Origin: Dankookia rubra
Lineage (GTDB): Bacteria > Pseudomonadota > Alphaproteobacteria > Acetobacterales > Acetobacteraceae
Direction of reading: 5' to 3'
Assembly (NCBI RefSeq): GCF_004355005.1
Contig: NZ_SMSJ01000050.1
Coordinates: 1-40,954 of the forward strand
DNA: 40,954 nucleotides
How positions within the stretch are numbered: the first letter of the stretch is position 1; each line of letters starts with the position of its first letter. Under the pieces are notes generated by a model that saw only the letters and a program-made list of their open reading frames with translations, was not told where the DNA came from and did not search any database. Below, in pieces: positions 22,774-30,166 of the stretch. Made by a program: the position numbers and the translations under genes.

Positions 22774-24054
22774 ATGGAACTCACCGTCCTGCTCGGCAGC
22801 TTCACGCTGCTGCTGCTGATCGGCACGCCGGTCGCCTTCGCGCTCGGCGGCGCGACGCTGGCCGCCGTCTTCTGGATGGACCTGCCGCCCGTGGTGGTGT
22901 TCCAGCAGCTCTCCTCCGGCATGAACGTCTTCTCCATGCTGGCGATCCCCTTCTTCGTCTTCGCCGGCGACCTGATGCTGCGGGGACAGATCGCCGATAG
23001 GCTGGTGGCGCTGGCCGCCGCCATGGTCGGGCATCTCCGCGGGGGCCTGGGGCAGGTGAACATCGTCGCCGCGACGCTGTTCGGCGGCGTCTCCGGCTCG
23101 GCGGTGGCCGATGCCAGCGCGGTCGGCGGGGTGATGATCCCGCAGATGAAGGCGCGCGGCTATGCGCCGGAATATGCCGTCAACATCACCGCCAATGCGG
23201 CGCTGATCGACCTGCTGATCCCGCCCAGCCACAACATGATCCTCTATGTCATCGCCGCCGGCGGGGCGATCAGCGTGGCGGACCTCTTCACCGCCGGCAT
23301 CATCCCGGGCATCGTGATGATGCTGACGCTGATGGTGGTGGCCTGGCTGGTCGCGATCCGGCGCGGCTACCCGCGGGAAGCCTTCCCCGGCTGGATCGCG
23401 CTGCTGCGGCTGGTGGTCGGCGCCATCCCCGGCCTCATGCTGATCGTCATCATCTTCGCCGGCGTCCGCAGCGGCATCTTCACCGCGACCGAATCCGCCT
23501 GCGTCGCCGTCATCTACGCCCTGCTGGTGACGGTTCTGGTCTATCGCAGCCTCGGCTGGACCGGCTTCCGCGAGGCGGTCGGCGGCGCGGTGCGCACCAC
23601 GGGGATGGTCATGCTGATCATCGGCACGGCGACCGCCTTCGGCTGGCTGATGGCGCTGCTGCAGGTGCCGGCGCAGACCGTCGCCTTCATGCGCGGGATC
23701 ACCGAAGACCCGATCATGACGCTGCTGCTGATCAACGTGATCCTGCTGGTGCTCGGCACCTTCATGGACATGGCGCCGCTGATCATGATCGGCACGCCGA
23801 TCTTCCTGCCCGTGGTCAAGGCGCTGGGCATGGACCCCGTGCAGTTCGGCATCGTGCTGATCGTCAACCTCGGCATCGGGCTGATCACCCCGCCGGTCGG
23901 GCCGGCGCTCTTCGTCGCCTGCGCCGTCGGCAAGGTGAGCATGTGGGATGCGACCAAGCATAGCGGGCCGTTCTACGTGGCGATGCTGATCGTGCTGGGG
24001 CTGGTGACCTACATCCCGGCGCTGTCGCTCTGGCTGCCGGCGGCGTTCCGGTAG
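22774..24054 (+). CDS. dctM: TRAP transporter large permease DctM
   Basis: The 426-residue protein begins MELTVLLGSFTLLLLIGTPVAFALGGA and has the 11-12 hydrophobic segments and motifs of DctM: IPFFVFAGDLMLRGQIADRL, FGGVSGSAVADASAVGGVMIP, LIDLLIPPSHNMILYV, and GLITPPVGPALFVA near the end. Its length is the usual one for sugar-acid TRAP systems, shorter than the DctM at 5907-7322. A GAGGAAG site lies before the ATG at 22774. It is last in its operon; six bases after its stop begins repeat copy B, whose first half forms a perfect hairpin that could terminate the transcript. Confidence 0.95.
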   Translation: MELTVLLGSFTLLLLIGTPVAFALGGATLAAVFWMDLPPVVVFQQLSSGMNVFSMLAIPFFVFAGDLMLRGQIADRLVALAAAMVGHLRGGLGQVNIVAATLFGGVSGSAVADASAVGGVMIPQMKARGYAPEYAVNITANAALIDLLIPPSHNMILYVIAAGGAISVADLFTAGIIPGIVMMLTLMVVAWLVAIRRGYPREAFPGWIALLRLVVGAIPGLMLIVIIFAGVRSGIFTATESACVAVIYALLVTVLVYRSLGWTGFREAVGGAVRTTGMVMLIIGTATAFGWLMALLQVPAQTVAFMRGITEDPIMTLLLINVILLVLGTFMDMAPLIMIGTPIFLPVVKALGMDPVQFGIVLIVNLGIGLITPPVGPALFVACAVGKVSMWDATKHSGPFYVAMLIVLGLVTYIPALSLWLPAAFR

Positions 24055-24060
24055 AAGGAT

Positions 24061-24196
24061 AAGGCCAGGGAGGAGGTATCCTCCCTGGACCCACCTCTAT
24101 TTCTCTGAGTCCGGCACTCGCCGCACCGCGGCGCCCGACCCACGAAAGGGAAGGGTGGGGTTTGGGGAGGGAATACCTGTTTCCCTTCCCGACCTT
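24061..24196 (-). repeat. 136-bp MITE-like dispersed repeat, copy B
   Basis: This copy fills the gap between the convergent dctM and cls genes. It runs from AAGGCC (24061) to the GACCTT ending at 24196 and is 136 bp, the same length as copy A, in opposite orientation. Its left end holds a perfect 10-bp hairpin, CCAGGGAGGA (24065-24074) with TCCTCCCTGG (24079-24088), and its right end a similar GGGAGGGAA/TTCCCTTCCC stem, so it can act as a bidirectional terminator. Confidence 0.8.
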
Positions 24197-24200
24197 CCTT

Positions 24201-25595
24201 TCAGATGTAGGGCAAGGCCAGGCGCATCGCCGCATCCCGCAGCCGCGCCGGCAAGGGCCGCCGCGCCAGCGCCTCGCTGGTCAGCCGCGCCCCGCGCCCG
24301 GCGCCGATCCGCGCGGTGATCGCCGCCGCCGTCGCACGGTCGTAGATCTCGACGTCCAGCTCGAAGTTCAGCCGCAGGCTCCGCATGTCCCAATTGGCGC
24401 TGCCGACCAGGCTCCACTCCCCGTCCACCACCATCAGCTTCGAATGGTCGAAGGGCGGCGGGTTCAGCCAGATGCGGCAGCCCGCCTGCAGCAGCGGCGC
24501 GACATGCGCCCGCATCGCCCAGTCGACGGGGCGGTGGTTGCTGCGCTCCGGCACCACCAGGTCCACGCCAACCCCGCGCAGCGCGGCGAGCGCCAGCGCC
24601 GAGACCAGCCTGTCGTCCGGCAGGAAATAGGGCGTCATCACCAGCACCGATTGCCGGGCGCAGGTCACGGCCTGCAGCATCGTCGCCTCGATCTTCTCGA
24701 TGTCGCGGTCGGGGCCGGAGGTGATGACCCGCGCCGTCGCCCCGCCGGGGCCGGGCCCCGCCGGCGCGTCGAAGCGCCAGGGCTCGCCGCGGCTGGCGAA
24801 GCACCAGTCGGCATCGAAGGCGGCCGCCAGCTGCCGCACCACCGGGCCCTGCAGTTCCACATGCGTGTCGCGGACCGGGTCGGCCGGGTCGCCCAGCACC
24901 AGGTTCTCGGCGCCGATGTTCAGGCCGCCGGTGAAGCCGATGCGGTCGTCCACCACCAGGATCTTCTTGTGCGAGCGCAGGTTCAGGAAGGGCATGTCCC
25001 AGGGCAGCGGCGCGTGCATGAAGCGCGCCGCCGGCACCCCCGCCCGCCGCAGCCGGCGATAGGCCGGGGAAAGGAAATAACCGCCGCCGATGCCGTCGAT
25101 CACCACGCGCACGTCGACGCCGCGGCGATGCGCGCCGATCAGCGCCTCGATGAAGGGGGCGCCGGCGGCGTCGTCGCGGAAGATGTAGCTGGACAGGCCG
25201 ATGCGGGTGGTGGCGGCCTCGATCGCGGCGAGCATGCGCGGATAGCCCTCGTCGCCGTTTCGCAGCAGGCGGATCGCATTGCCCGGCGCCGCCGCCCGCC
25301 GCGTCAGCCGGTGGCCGCTGCGGTCGAGCACCGCCGCCAGGCTCACCCCCGCCGCAACGGGGTGCGGGGCCTCGTCACGCGCGCTCTCCGGCCGGCCCAG
25401 GGTGCGGGCGCGGCGGCGGACGCGGTTGACGCCGAACAGGGCATAGATCGCGCTGCCGAGAAAGGGCGACAGCCAGGCGAGGCCGATCCAGCCGATGGCG
25501 CTGCCGACCTCGCGCTTGCGCAGCAGCACATGCGCGGTGACCACCGCCGAGAGCGCGGCATGCAGGGCGGTCAGGGCGATGGCGGTCAGCGTCAT
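24201..25595 (-). CDS. cls: Cardiolipin synthase-like phospholipase D protein
   Basis: The protein of 464 residues has two N-terminal membrane helices of the PLDc_N type (LTAIALTALHAALSAVVTAHV and IGWIGLAWLSPFLGSAIYALFG) and two phospholipase D domains. The HKD motifs are RSHKKILVVDDRIGFTGGLNIG (residues ~210-230) and FDHSKLMVVDGEWSLVGSANWD (~395-415). This is the bacterial cardiolipin synthase architecture, which transfers a phosphatidyl group between two phosphatidylglycerols at the inner membrane. The start MTLTAIALTALHAAL is chosen; a start seven codons earlier (25616) is equally open. It follows the MFS gene on the same strand by 28 bases. No second cls is in the window. Confidence 0.9.
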   Translation of the reverse strand: MTLTAIALTALHAALSAVVTAHVLLRKREVGSAIGWIGLAWLSPFLGSAIYALFGVNRVRRRARTLGRPESARDEAPHPVAAGVSLAAVLDRSGHRLTRRAAAPGNAIRLLRNGDEGYPRMLAAIEAATTRIGLSSYIFRDDAAGAPFIEALIGAHRRGVDVRVVIDGIGGGYFLSPAYRRLRRAGVPAARFMHAPLPWDMPFLNLRSHKKILVVDDRIGFTGGLNIGAENLVLGDPADPVRDTHVELQGPVVRQLAAAFDADWCFASRGEPWRFDAPAGPGPGGATARVITSGPDRDIEKIEATMLQAVTCARQSVLVMTPYFLPDDRLVSALALAALRGVGVDLVVPERSNHRPVDWAMRAHVAPLLQAGCRIWLNPPPFDHSKLMVVDGEWSLVGSANWDMRSLRLNFELDVEIYDRATAAAITARIGAGRGARLTSEALARRPLPARLRDAAMRLALPYI

Positions 25596-25623
25596 GGCCG
25601 GGCCACCCTGCCACATCCCCGGC

Positions 25624-26847
25624 TCAGCCGCCCGCCCGGCGCCGCAGCCAAAGGAAGCCCAGCGAACAGACCACGAGGGCCACCGCGAAGGTCGAGAGCG
25701 CCGCGCCGATCCCGCCCCAGCCCGCGGCGAAGCCGGAGACCGCCTGCAGCACCGCCGCCCCGCCGAAGAAGGCGATGTTGTTGGCCGAGAGCGCCCGCCC
25801 CGTCTGGTCCGGCGGCACCGCGGCGCGGACCTGGGCGAAGACCAGGATCTGGAAGGAGATCACCAGGCCGAAGGCGACCATCACCGTGGCGTCGAAGGCG
25901 GCCGGCAGCACCGGCAGGCCGAGCGCCGCGGCGAGCCAGCCGCCCGGCCCGCCGCCGACCATCAGGAAGACCAGGCCGGCGACGCCGAGATGGCTGCCGA
26001 CCAGCAGCGCCACGGGACGGCCGACCCAGCGCTGCACCACCCCCGCCAGCGCCGGCCCGGCGACCAGCGCCACGGCCACCAGCAGCAGCACGTTGCCGGC
26101 CTGCACGCGGGTCAGCCCCTTCGCCTCCATCAGCCAGGGCCCGCCCCAGAGCCCGCGCACGCCGAGCACCACGGCGAAGCTGGCGAAGGCGATGACCATC
26201 AGCGCGCGCAGCCGGGGGGAGGCGGCGATCGCCAGGATCTCCCGCGTGTCCTGCCAGAGCGAACGGTGCCCCTGCCGCACCGGGGGCGGCTGCCGCACCG
26301 TGGCGGCCACCGCGGCGAAGGCGAGCAGCGCCAGTCCGCCCGAGGCCCAGAACCCGGCCCGCCAGCCCTCGGCCTCGACCAGCAGCGCGAGCGGCGAGGC
26401 GCTCAGCAGCATGCCGCAATTGCCGAAGGCCTGGATGATGCCGGACCAGAGCGCGAAGCGGTGCCCGTCCATGGCCCGCGCCGCATAGGTCATCGGGCAC
26501 ATCAGCGCGCCGGCGCAGCCGATGCCGAGCACGCATTGCGCGACGAGCATCCCGGCCGGCCCGCCCGCCAGCGCCGCGAGGGCGCAGCCGAAGCCGCCGA
26601 TCGCCAGCAGCACCAGCGCGGTGCGGCGGACGCCCCAGCGGTCGAGCCCGACGCCGACCGGCACCATGGCCAGGGCGAAAGCGGCGGGGAAGGCACCGGT
26701 CAGCGCCGCCAGCGCCTCCGGCGTCAGGCCGAGGTCGCGCGAGAGGACATCGGCCGCCATCGCCGGCAGGGTGCGCACGGCGTTCGAGAAGACATGCCCC
26801 AAGGTGAGCGCCAATATCGGCAGCTCGGGGCCGCGGAAGCGCGGCAC
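25624..26847 (-). CDS. Major facilitator superfamily transporter
   Basis: The 407-residue protein has 12 probable membrane helices. Motifs of MFS include VGVGLDRWGVRRTALVLLAIGG in loop 2-3 and a repeat-half motif around VQRWVGRPVALLVGSHLGV. ARAMDGHRFALWSGIIQAFGNCG resembles the sugar/metabolite MFS subgroup with unknown substrates. The GTG at 26847 is preferred: the frame continues to an ATG at 26922, but that leader (MRGLGKIPSPRPSFPG) is the translation of repeat copy C. A weak GGGGGAAA precedes the GTG. It lies on the same strand as cls and the FAD-oxidase gene, 157 bases after the latter. The substrate cannot be told. Confidence 0.85.
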   Translation of the reverse strand: MPRFRGPELPILALTLGHVFSNAVRTLPAMAADVLSRDLGLTPEALAALTGAFPAAFALAMVPVGVGLDRWGVRRTALVLLAIGGFGCALAALAGGPAGMLVAQCVLGIGCAGALMCPMTYAARAMDGHRFALWSGIIQAFGNCGMLLSASPLALLVEAEGWRAGFWASGGLALLAFAAVAATVRQPPPVRQGHRSLWQDTREILAIAASPRLRALMVIAFASFAVVLGVRGLWGGPWLMEAKGLTRVQAGNVLLLVAVALVAGPALAGVVQRWVGRPVALLVGSHLGVAGLVFLMVGGGPGGWLAAALGLPVLPAAFDATVMVAFGLVISFQILVFAQVRAAVPPDQTGRALSANNIAFFGGAAVLQAVSGFAAGWGGIGAALSTFAVALVVCSLGFLWLRRRAGG

Positions 26848-26885
26848 GTTTCCCCCACTGTTCTTGAAAATCCGACCTGGAAACG

Positions 26886-26970
26886 AAGGCCGGGGAGACG
26901 GTATTTTCCCCAGCCCCCTCATCTCTTGTTCCAGGTCTGGCAGCCGCGGCGCGGCGGCACCCGACCCACG
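26886..26970 (+). repeat. Truncated copy C of the dispersed repeat
   Basis: From AAGGCC at 26886, the first 39 bases match the reverse complement of copy A's right end at 32 positions. Similarity to copy B continues through CGCGGCGCGGCGGCACCCGACCCACG to about 26970. The other half is not recognisable, since a complete 136-bp copy would run into the FAD-oxidase gene. It sits just upstream of the MFS start and could be its leader. Confidence 0.65.
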
Positions 26971-27004
26971 GCACGCAAGCCTCGGGATCGCGGGGCCGCG
27001 CCGC

Positions 27005-28399
27005 TCAGTTCCGGAACATCTTGCCCGGGTTGAGGATGCCCTTCGGATCCAGGCTGGCCTTGATGCCGCGCATCACCGCCAGCGCCTCGGCGCCATGCTC
27101 GGCCTCCAGGAATTCGCGCTTGCCGAGGCCCACGCCATGCTCGCCCGAGCAGGTGCCGCCGAGCGCCAGGCCGCGCGCGACGATCCTGCGGTCGAGCTCC
27201 CAGGCGCGGTCGAGCCCGGTTGGGTCCTTCGGGTCGAAGAGGATGATCTGGTGGAAATTGCCGTCGCCGACATGCCCGACGATGCAGGTGGTGAAGCCGG
27301 AGGCCACCGCGTCCGCCTTGGCGCCGAGGATCGCCTCGGCCAGCTTGCTGATGGGGACGCAGACATCGGTGGTGATGCCGCGATAGCCCGGGATCAGGGC
27401 GATGCCGGCCCAATAGGCGTCGTGCCGCGCCTGCCAGAGCCTGGTGCGCGTCTCGGTATCGGTCGCCCAGGAGAAGCCCTCGCCGCCGTAATCCGCGGCG
27501 ATCGCCTCGACGCCCTCGGCCTGTTCCTTCACCGCGGCCTGGGTGCCGTGGAATTCGAGGAAGAGCGTCGGGGTGGCGCGCAGGCCCTCCAGCTTCGAGT
27601 ACTTGATGCAGGCTTCCATCTGGTCGGCATCGATCAGCTCGATCCGCGCCACGGGGATGCCGGACTGCATGGTGACGATCGTGGTGTTCACCGCCGATTC
27701 CAGGTCGGGGAACTGGCAGACGGCGGAGGACATCGCCTCCGGGATCCCGTGCAGCCGCAGCCGCACCTTGGTGATCACGCCGAGCGTGCCTTCGGAGCCG
27801 ATGAACAGCCGGGTCAGGTCGTAGCCATTGGCGCCTTTCCGCGCCCTGCCGCCGGTCTGGATGACCCGGCCATCGGCCAGCACGACCTCGAGGCCGAGGA
27901 CGTTCTCCCGGATCGTGCCGTAGCGCACCGCATTGGTGCCGGAGGCCCGCGTCGCGCACATGCCGCCGATGGTGCAGACGCTGCCGGGGTCCACGGGGAA
28001 GAACATGCCCTGGTCGCGCAGGAAGTCGTTAAGCTGCTGCCGGGTGACGCCGGGCTCGATCAGGCAGTCCATGTCCTCCGGGTTGACCTCGAGCACCGCG
28101 GTCATGCGGGAGAGGTCGAGCGAGATCCCCCGCCGCACCGGGTTCACGTGGCCCTCGAGGCTGGTCCCGGCGCCGAAGGCGACCACGGGGACCTCGTGCC
28201 GGTGGCAGAGCGCGAGGACGCGGCTGACCTCCTCGGTCGTCTCGATGAAGGCGACGGCGTCGGGCAGGGTCGGCGGGGTCTGGTCCTCGCCGCGGCTGTG
28301 CTGCTCGCGGATCGCCTGGGCGGTGGAGAGCCGGTCGCCGAGGAACTCCCGGACGGCGGCGATGACGGCGTCGACGGGGCGGGGGGCGATGGTGTTCAC
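27005..28399 (-). CDS. FAD-linked oxidase, GlcD/D-lactate dehydrogenase type
   Basis: The 464-residue protein is a PCMH-type flavoprotein of the FAD-binding oxidoreductase/transferase type 4 family (GlcD, D-lactate and D-2-hydroxyacid dehydrogenases). FAD-binding motifs are VVAFGAGTSLEGHVNP (73-88), PVDPGSVCTIGGMCATRASG (135-154) and TRLFIGSEGTLGVITKVRL. The C-terminal half has the metal/substrate site HVGDGNFH, CSGEHGVGLGKREFL and the closing LDPKGILNPGKMF. It oxidises a D-2-hydroxy acid to a 2-oxo acid, passing electrons to quinone or cytochrome c. The start is a GTG in a GTGA overlap with the upstream gene, with GGAGGAAA seven bases before it. Neither glcE nor glcF is adjacent. A partner for the LutA-like protein at 1076 is conceivable but remote. 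Confidence 0.9.
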   Translation of the reverse strand: MNTIAPRPVDAVIAAVREFLGDRLSTAQAIREQHSRGEDQTPPTLPDAVAFIETTEEVSRVLALCHRHEVPVVAFGAGTSLEGHVNPVRRGISLDLSRMTAVLEVNPEDMDCLIEPGVTRQQLNDFLRDQGMFFPVDPGSVCTIGGMCATRASGTNAVRYGTIRENVLGLEVVLADGRVIQTGGRARKGANGYDLTRLFIGSEGTLGVITKVRLRLHGIPEAMSSAVCQFPDLESAVNTTIVTMQSGIPVARIELIDADQMEACIKYSKLEGLRATPTLFLEFHGTQAAVKEQAEGVEAIAADYGGEGFSWATDTETRTRLWQARHDAYWAGIALIPGYRGITTDVCVPISKLAEAILGAKADAVASGFTTCIVGHVGDGNFHQIILFDPKDPTGLDRAWELDRRIVARGLALGGTCSGEHGVGLGKREFLEAEHGAEALAVMRGIKASLDPKGILNPGKMFRN

Positions 28400-29265
28400 G
28401 GGGTTTCCTCCACCCTGCTCAAGGGGCAGGTGAGACAATGCGGTCCGCCGCCGCCGGCGGTGAAGAGCGAGAGCGCGGGATCGAGCACCGTGAGCCCCTC
28501 GGCCCGCAGGGCGGCGTTGAGGTCGCGGCTCTCGGCCGCGGATATAACCCGTTCCCGGCCGAGGGACAGCAGGTTGCAGCCGAGCCGCATCATGTCCCGG
28601 TAGGGGACGGGCAGGCAGCGGATGCCCCGGTCCCGCAGCCAGGTGACGAAATCCTCCGGCAGGACGTCGAGGCAGGCCACCGCCAGGCCGGGCGCGGCCA
28701 GGCAGAACAGCACGTCCAGATGCAGGAAATGCTCGTCGAAGGGCTCGATGCGCACCTCCCAGCCCTCGGCCCGCAGCCAGCCGGCGAGCTGTTCCGCGCC
28801 CGCCTCGTCGGTCCGGCCGCCGCTGGCGCCGATCACGGCGAGGCCGGGGCGGAGGACGTGGATGTCGCCCCCCTCCAGCGTCCCGGCCGAGGATTTCCGC
28901 CAGAAGCCGCTGCCCTGCCCGGCATGCCAATCGATCAGGGGAGCATATTCGCCGCGCCGCTGCGGCCGCTCGAGCTGGCATAGGACGGGGCCGCGATGGG
29001 TCACCACCACGCTGTCGCGGGTATAGGCCATGTAGGGAAGGTGCGGCTCGGGCGGCAGGTGGTGGACCCGCGCCCCGCCCTGCTCCAGCGCCGCGACCAG
29101 TTCCCGGTGCTGCGCCTGCAACCCCTGCAGATCCGCCTGGCCACCGGCCGCCAGGGTCCGCCGGGCGATCGCGTTGGTCGGGATCCAGCGATAATGGTCG
29201 GGCGCGCAGACCAGCACCTCGGTCAGGCGGCCGGTCTCGGAGCTGACGGTCCAGGGGGGCGGCAT
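28396..29265 (-). CDS. Dimethylargininase (DDAH)-like amidinotransferase-fold hydrolase
   Basis: The 289-residue protein belongs to the guanidino-modifying (pentein) family. Motifs are YTRDSVVVT (81-89, D84), the acidic E131 in TLEGGDIHVL, H182-x-D184 in HFLHLDVLF and nucleophile C277 in GGPHCLTCPL. These match N(omega),N(omega)-dimethylarginine dimethylaminohydrolase and the related arginine deiminases, which convert (methyl)arginine to citrulline and an amine. The short length favours DDAH over arginine deiminase (about 400 residues). It overlaps the FAD-linked oxidase by four bases and follows the hydrolase gene by 43 bases, in a minus-strand gene set. The ATG start has no strong ribosome site. 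The exact substrate is unproven. Confidence 0.85.
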   Translation of the reverse strand: MPPPWTVSSETGRLTEVLVCAPDHYRWIPTNAIARRTLAAGGQADLQGLQAQHRELVAALEQGGARVHHLPPEPHLPYMAYTRDSVVVTHRGPVLCQLERPQRRGEYAPLIDWHAGQGSGFWRKSSAGTLEGGDIHVLRPGLAVIGASGGRTDEAGAEQLAGWLRAEGWEVRIEPFDEHFLHLDVLFCLAAPGLAVACLDVLPEDFVTWLRDRGIRCLPVPYRDMMRLGCNLLSLGRERVISAAESRDLNAALRAEGLTVLDPALSLFTAGGGGPHCLTCPLSRVEETP

Positions 29266-29308
29266 GGGGCCGAGAGTGGCCGCGCCGCCGCCCGGCGTCC
29301 AGGGCCGG

Positions 29309-30160
29309 TCAGCCGGCCTCCCCGGCGAAGAATTCCAGCAGCTGCGCGGTCACCCAGTCCGGCCGCTCCTCCGGGATCCAGTGGCCGCAGCCCTCGGCGA
29401 TGCCGCCGCGGACGTCCTCGGCCACCCGGCGCCAGGACTCGATCGCCCCCAGCCCCCGGCCGCGGCCGAGCGGGCCGCCGTAGCAGAGCACCGGCATGCG
29501 CAACGTGCCGTCCCGGGCCAGCATCGCCTCGTTGTCGGCGACGTCCTGGCGCATGGCGCGGTAGTACTCGAACCCCGCATGCATGGCGCCGGGCTGGCTA
29601 TAGGCGCGGATGTAGTCCCGCTGGGCCGCCTCCGGCACGCAGTCCGGCCTGCCGCCGAAGGTGCGGTAGAAGAAGCGCAGGTAAACCTCCTCCCGCCCCG
29701 CGGTCAGCGCCTCGGCCAGCCCGTCCTCCCAGTGGAAGCCGTGGTGCCAGCGGCCGGCATGGAAGACCGGGGAGCCATCGCCCGGCACCGGCGCGTCGAA
29801 GATCGCCATCCGCCGCACGGCGTCGCGGTGCTGCGCCGCGAGGGAGAAGGCGGTCGGCCCGCCCCAGTCATGCCCGACCAGGAAGAAGCGCCGCTCCCCC
29901 AGCACCTCCGCCATCAGCCGCCAGAGGTCGTTCGACACGGTCTTCTTGTCGTAGCCGCCTGCGGGGCGGGAGCTGTCGCCCAGGCCCCGCAGGTCCGGCG
30001 CCACCACCCGGTGGCGCGCGGCGAGGCCAGGGATGATCGCCTCCCACATCCGCCAGCTCTGCGGCCAGCCATGCAGCAGCAGCACGGCCGGGCCCGCGCC
30101 CGCGGTGACGTAGTGCAGCCGGACCTCGCCGAGATCGGCTTCCGCGTGATGCAGATCCAT
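29309..30160 (-). CDS. Alpha/beta hydrolase, epoxide-hydrolase-like
   Basis: The 283-residue enzyme has the alpha/beta hydrolase fold with HGWPQSWRMW (30-39, oxyanion motif HGWP), the nucleophile D98 in LVGHDWGGPTAF, and the C-terminal catalytic H260 in GCGHWIPEERPDW. Aspartate in GHDWGG is the feature of soluble epoxide hydrolases, haloalkane or fluoroacetate dehalogenases, rather than of serine esterases. It lies six bases after the Baeyer-Villiger monooxygenase on the same strand, so the two should share a message. An ester hydrolase would fit the usual pathway (ketone to ester to acid plus alcohol), but an Asp nucleophile points to an epoxide or halide substrate instead. Confidence 0.85.
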   Translation of the reverse strand: MDLHHAEADLGEVRLHYVTAGAGPAVLLLHGWPQSWRMWEAIIPGLAARHRVVAPDLRGLGDSSRPAGGYDKKTVSNDLWRLMAEVLGERRFFLVGHDWGGPTAFSLAAQHRDAVRRMAIFDAPVPGDGSPVFHAGRWHHGFHWEDGLAEALTAGREEVYLRFFYRTFGGRPDCVPEAAQRDYIRAYSQPGAMHAGFEYYRAMRQDVADNEAMLARDGTLRMPVLCYGGPLGRGRGLGAIESWRRVAEDVRGGIAEGCGHWIPEERPDWVTAQLLEFFAGEAG

Positions 30161-30166
30161 GCGGGT

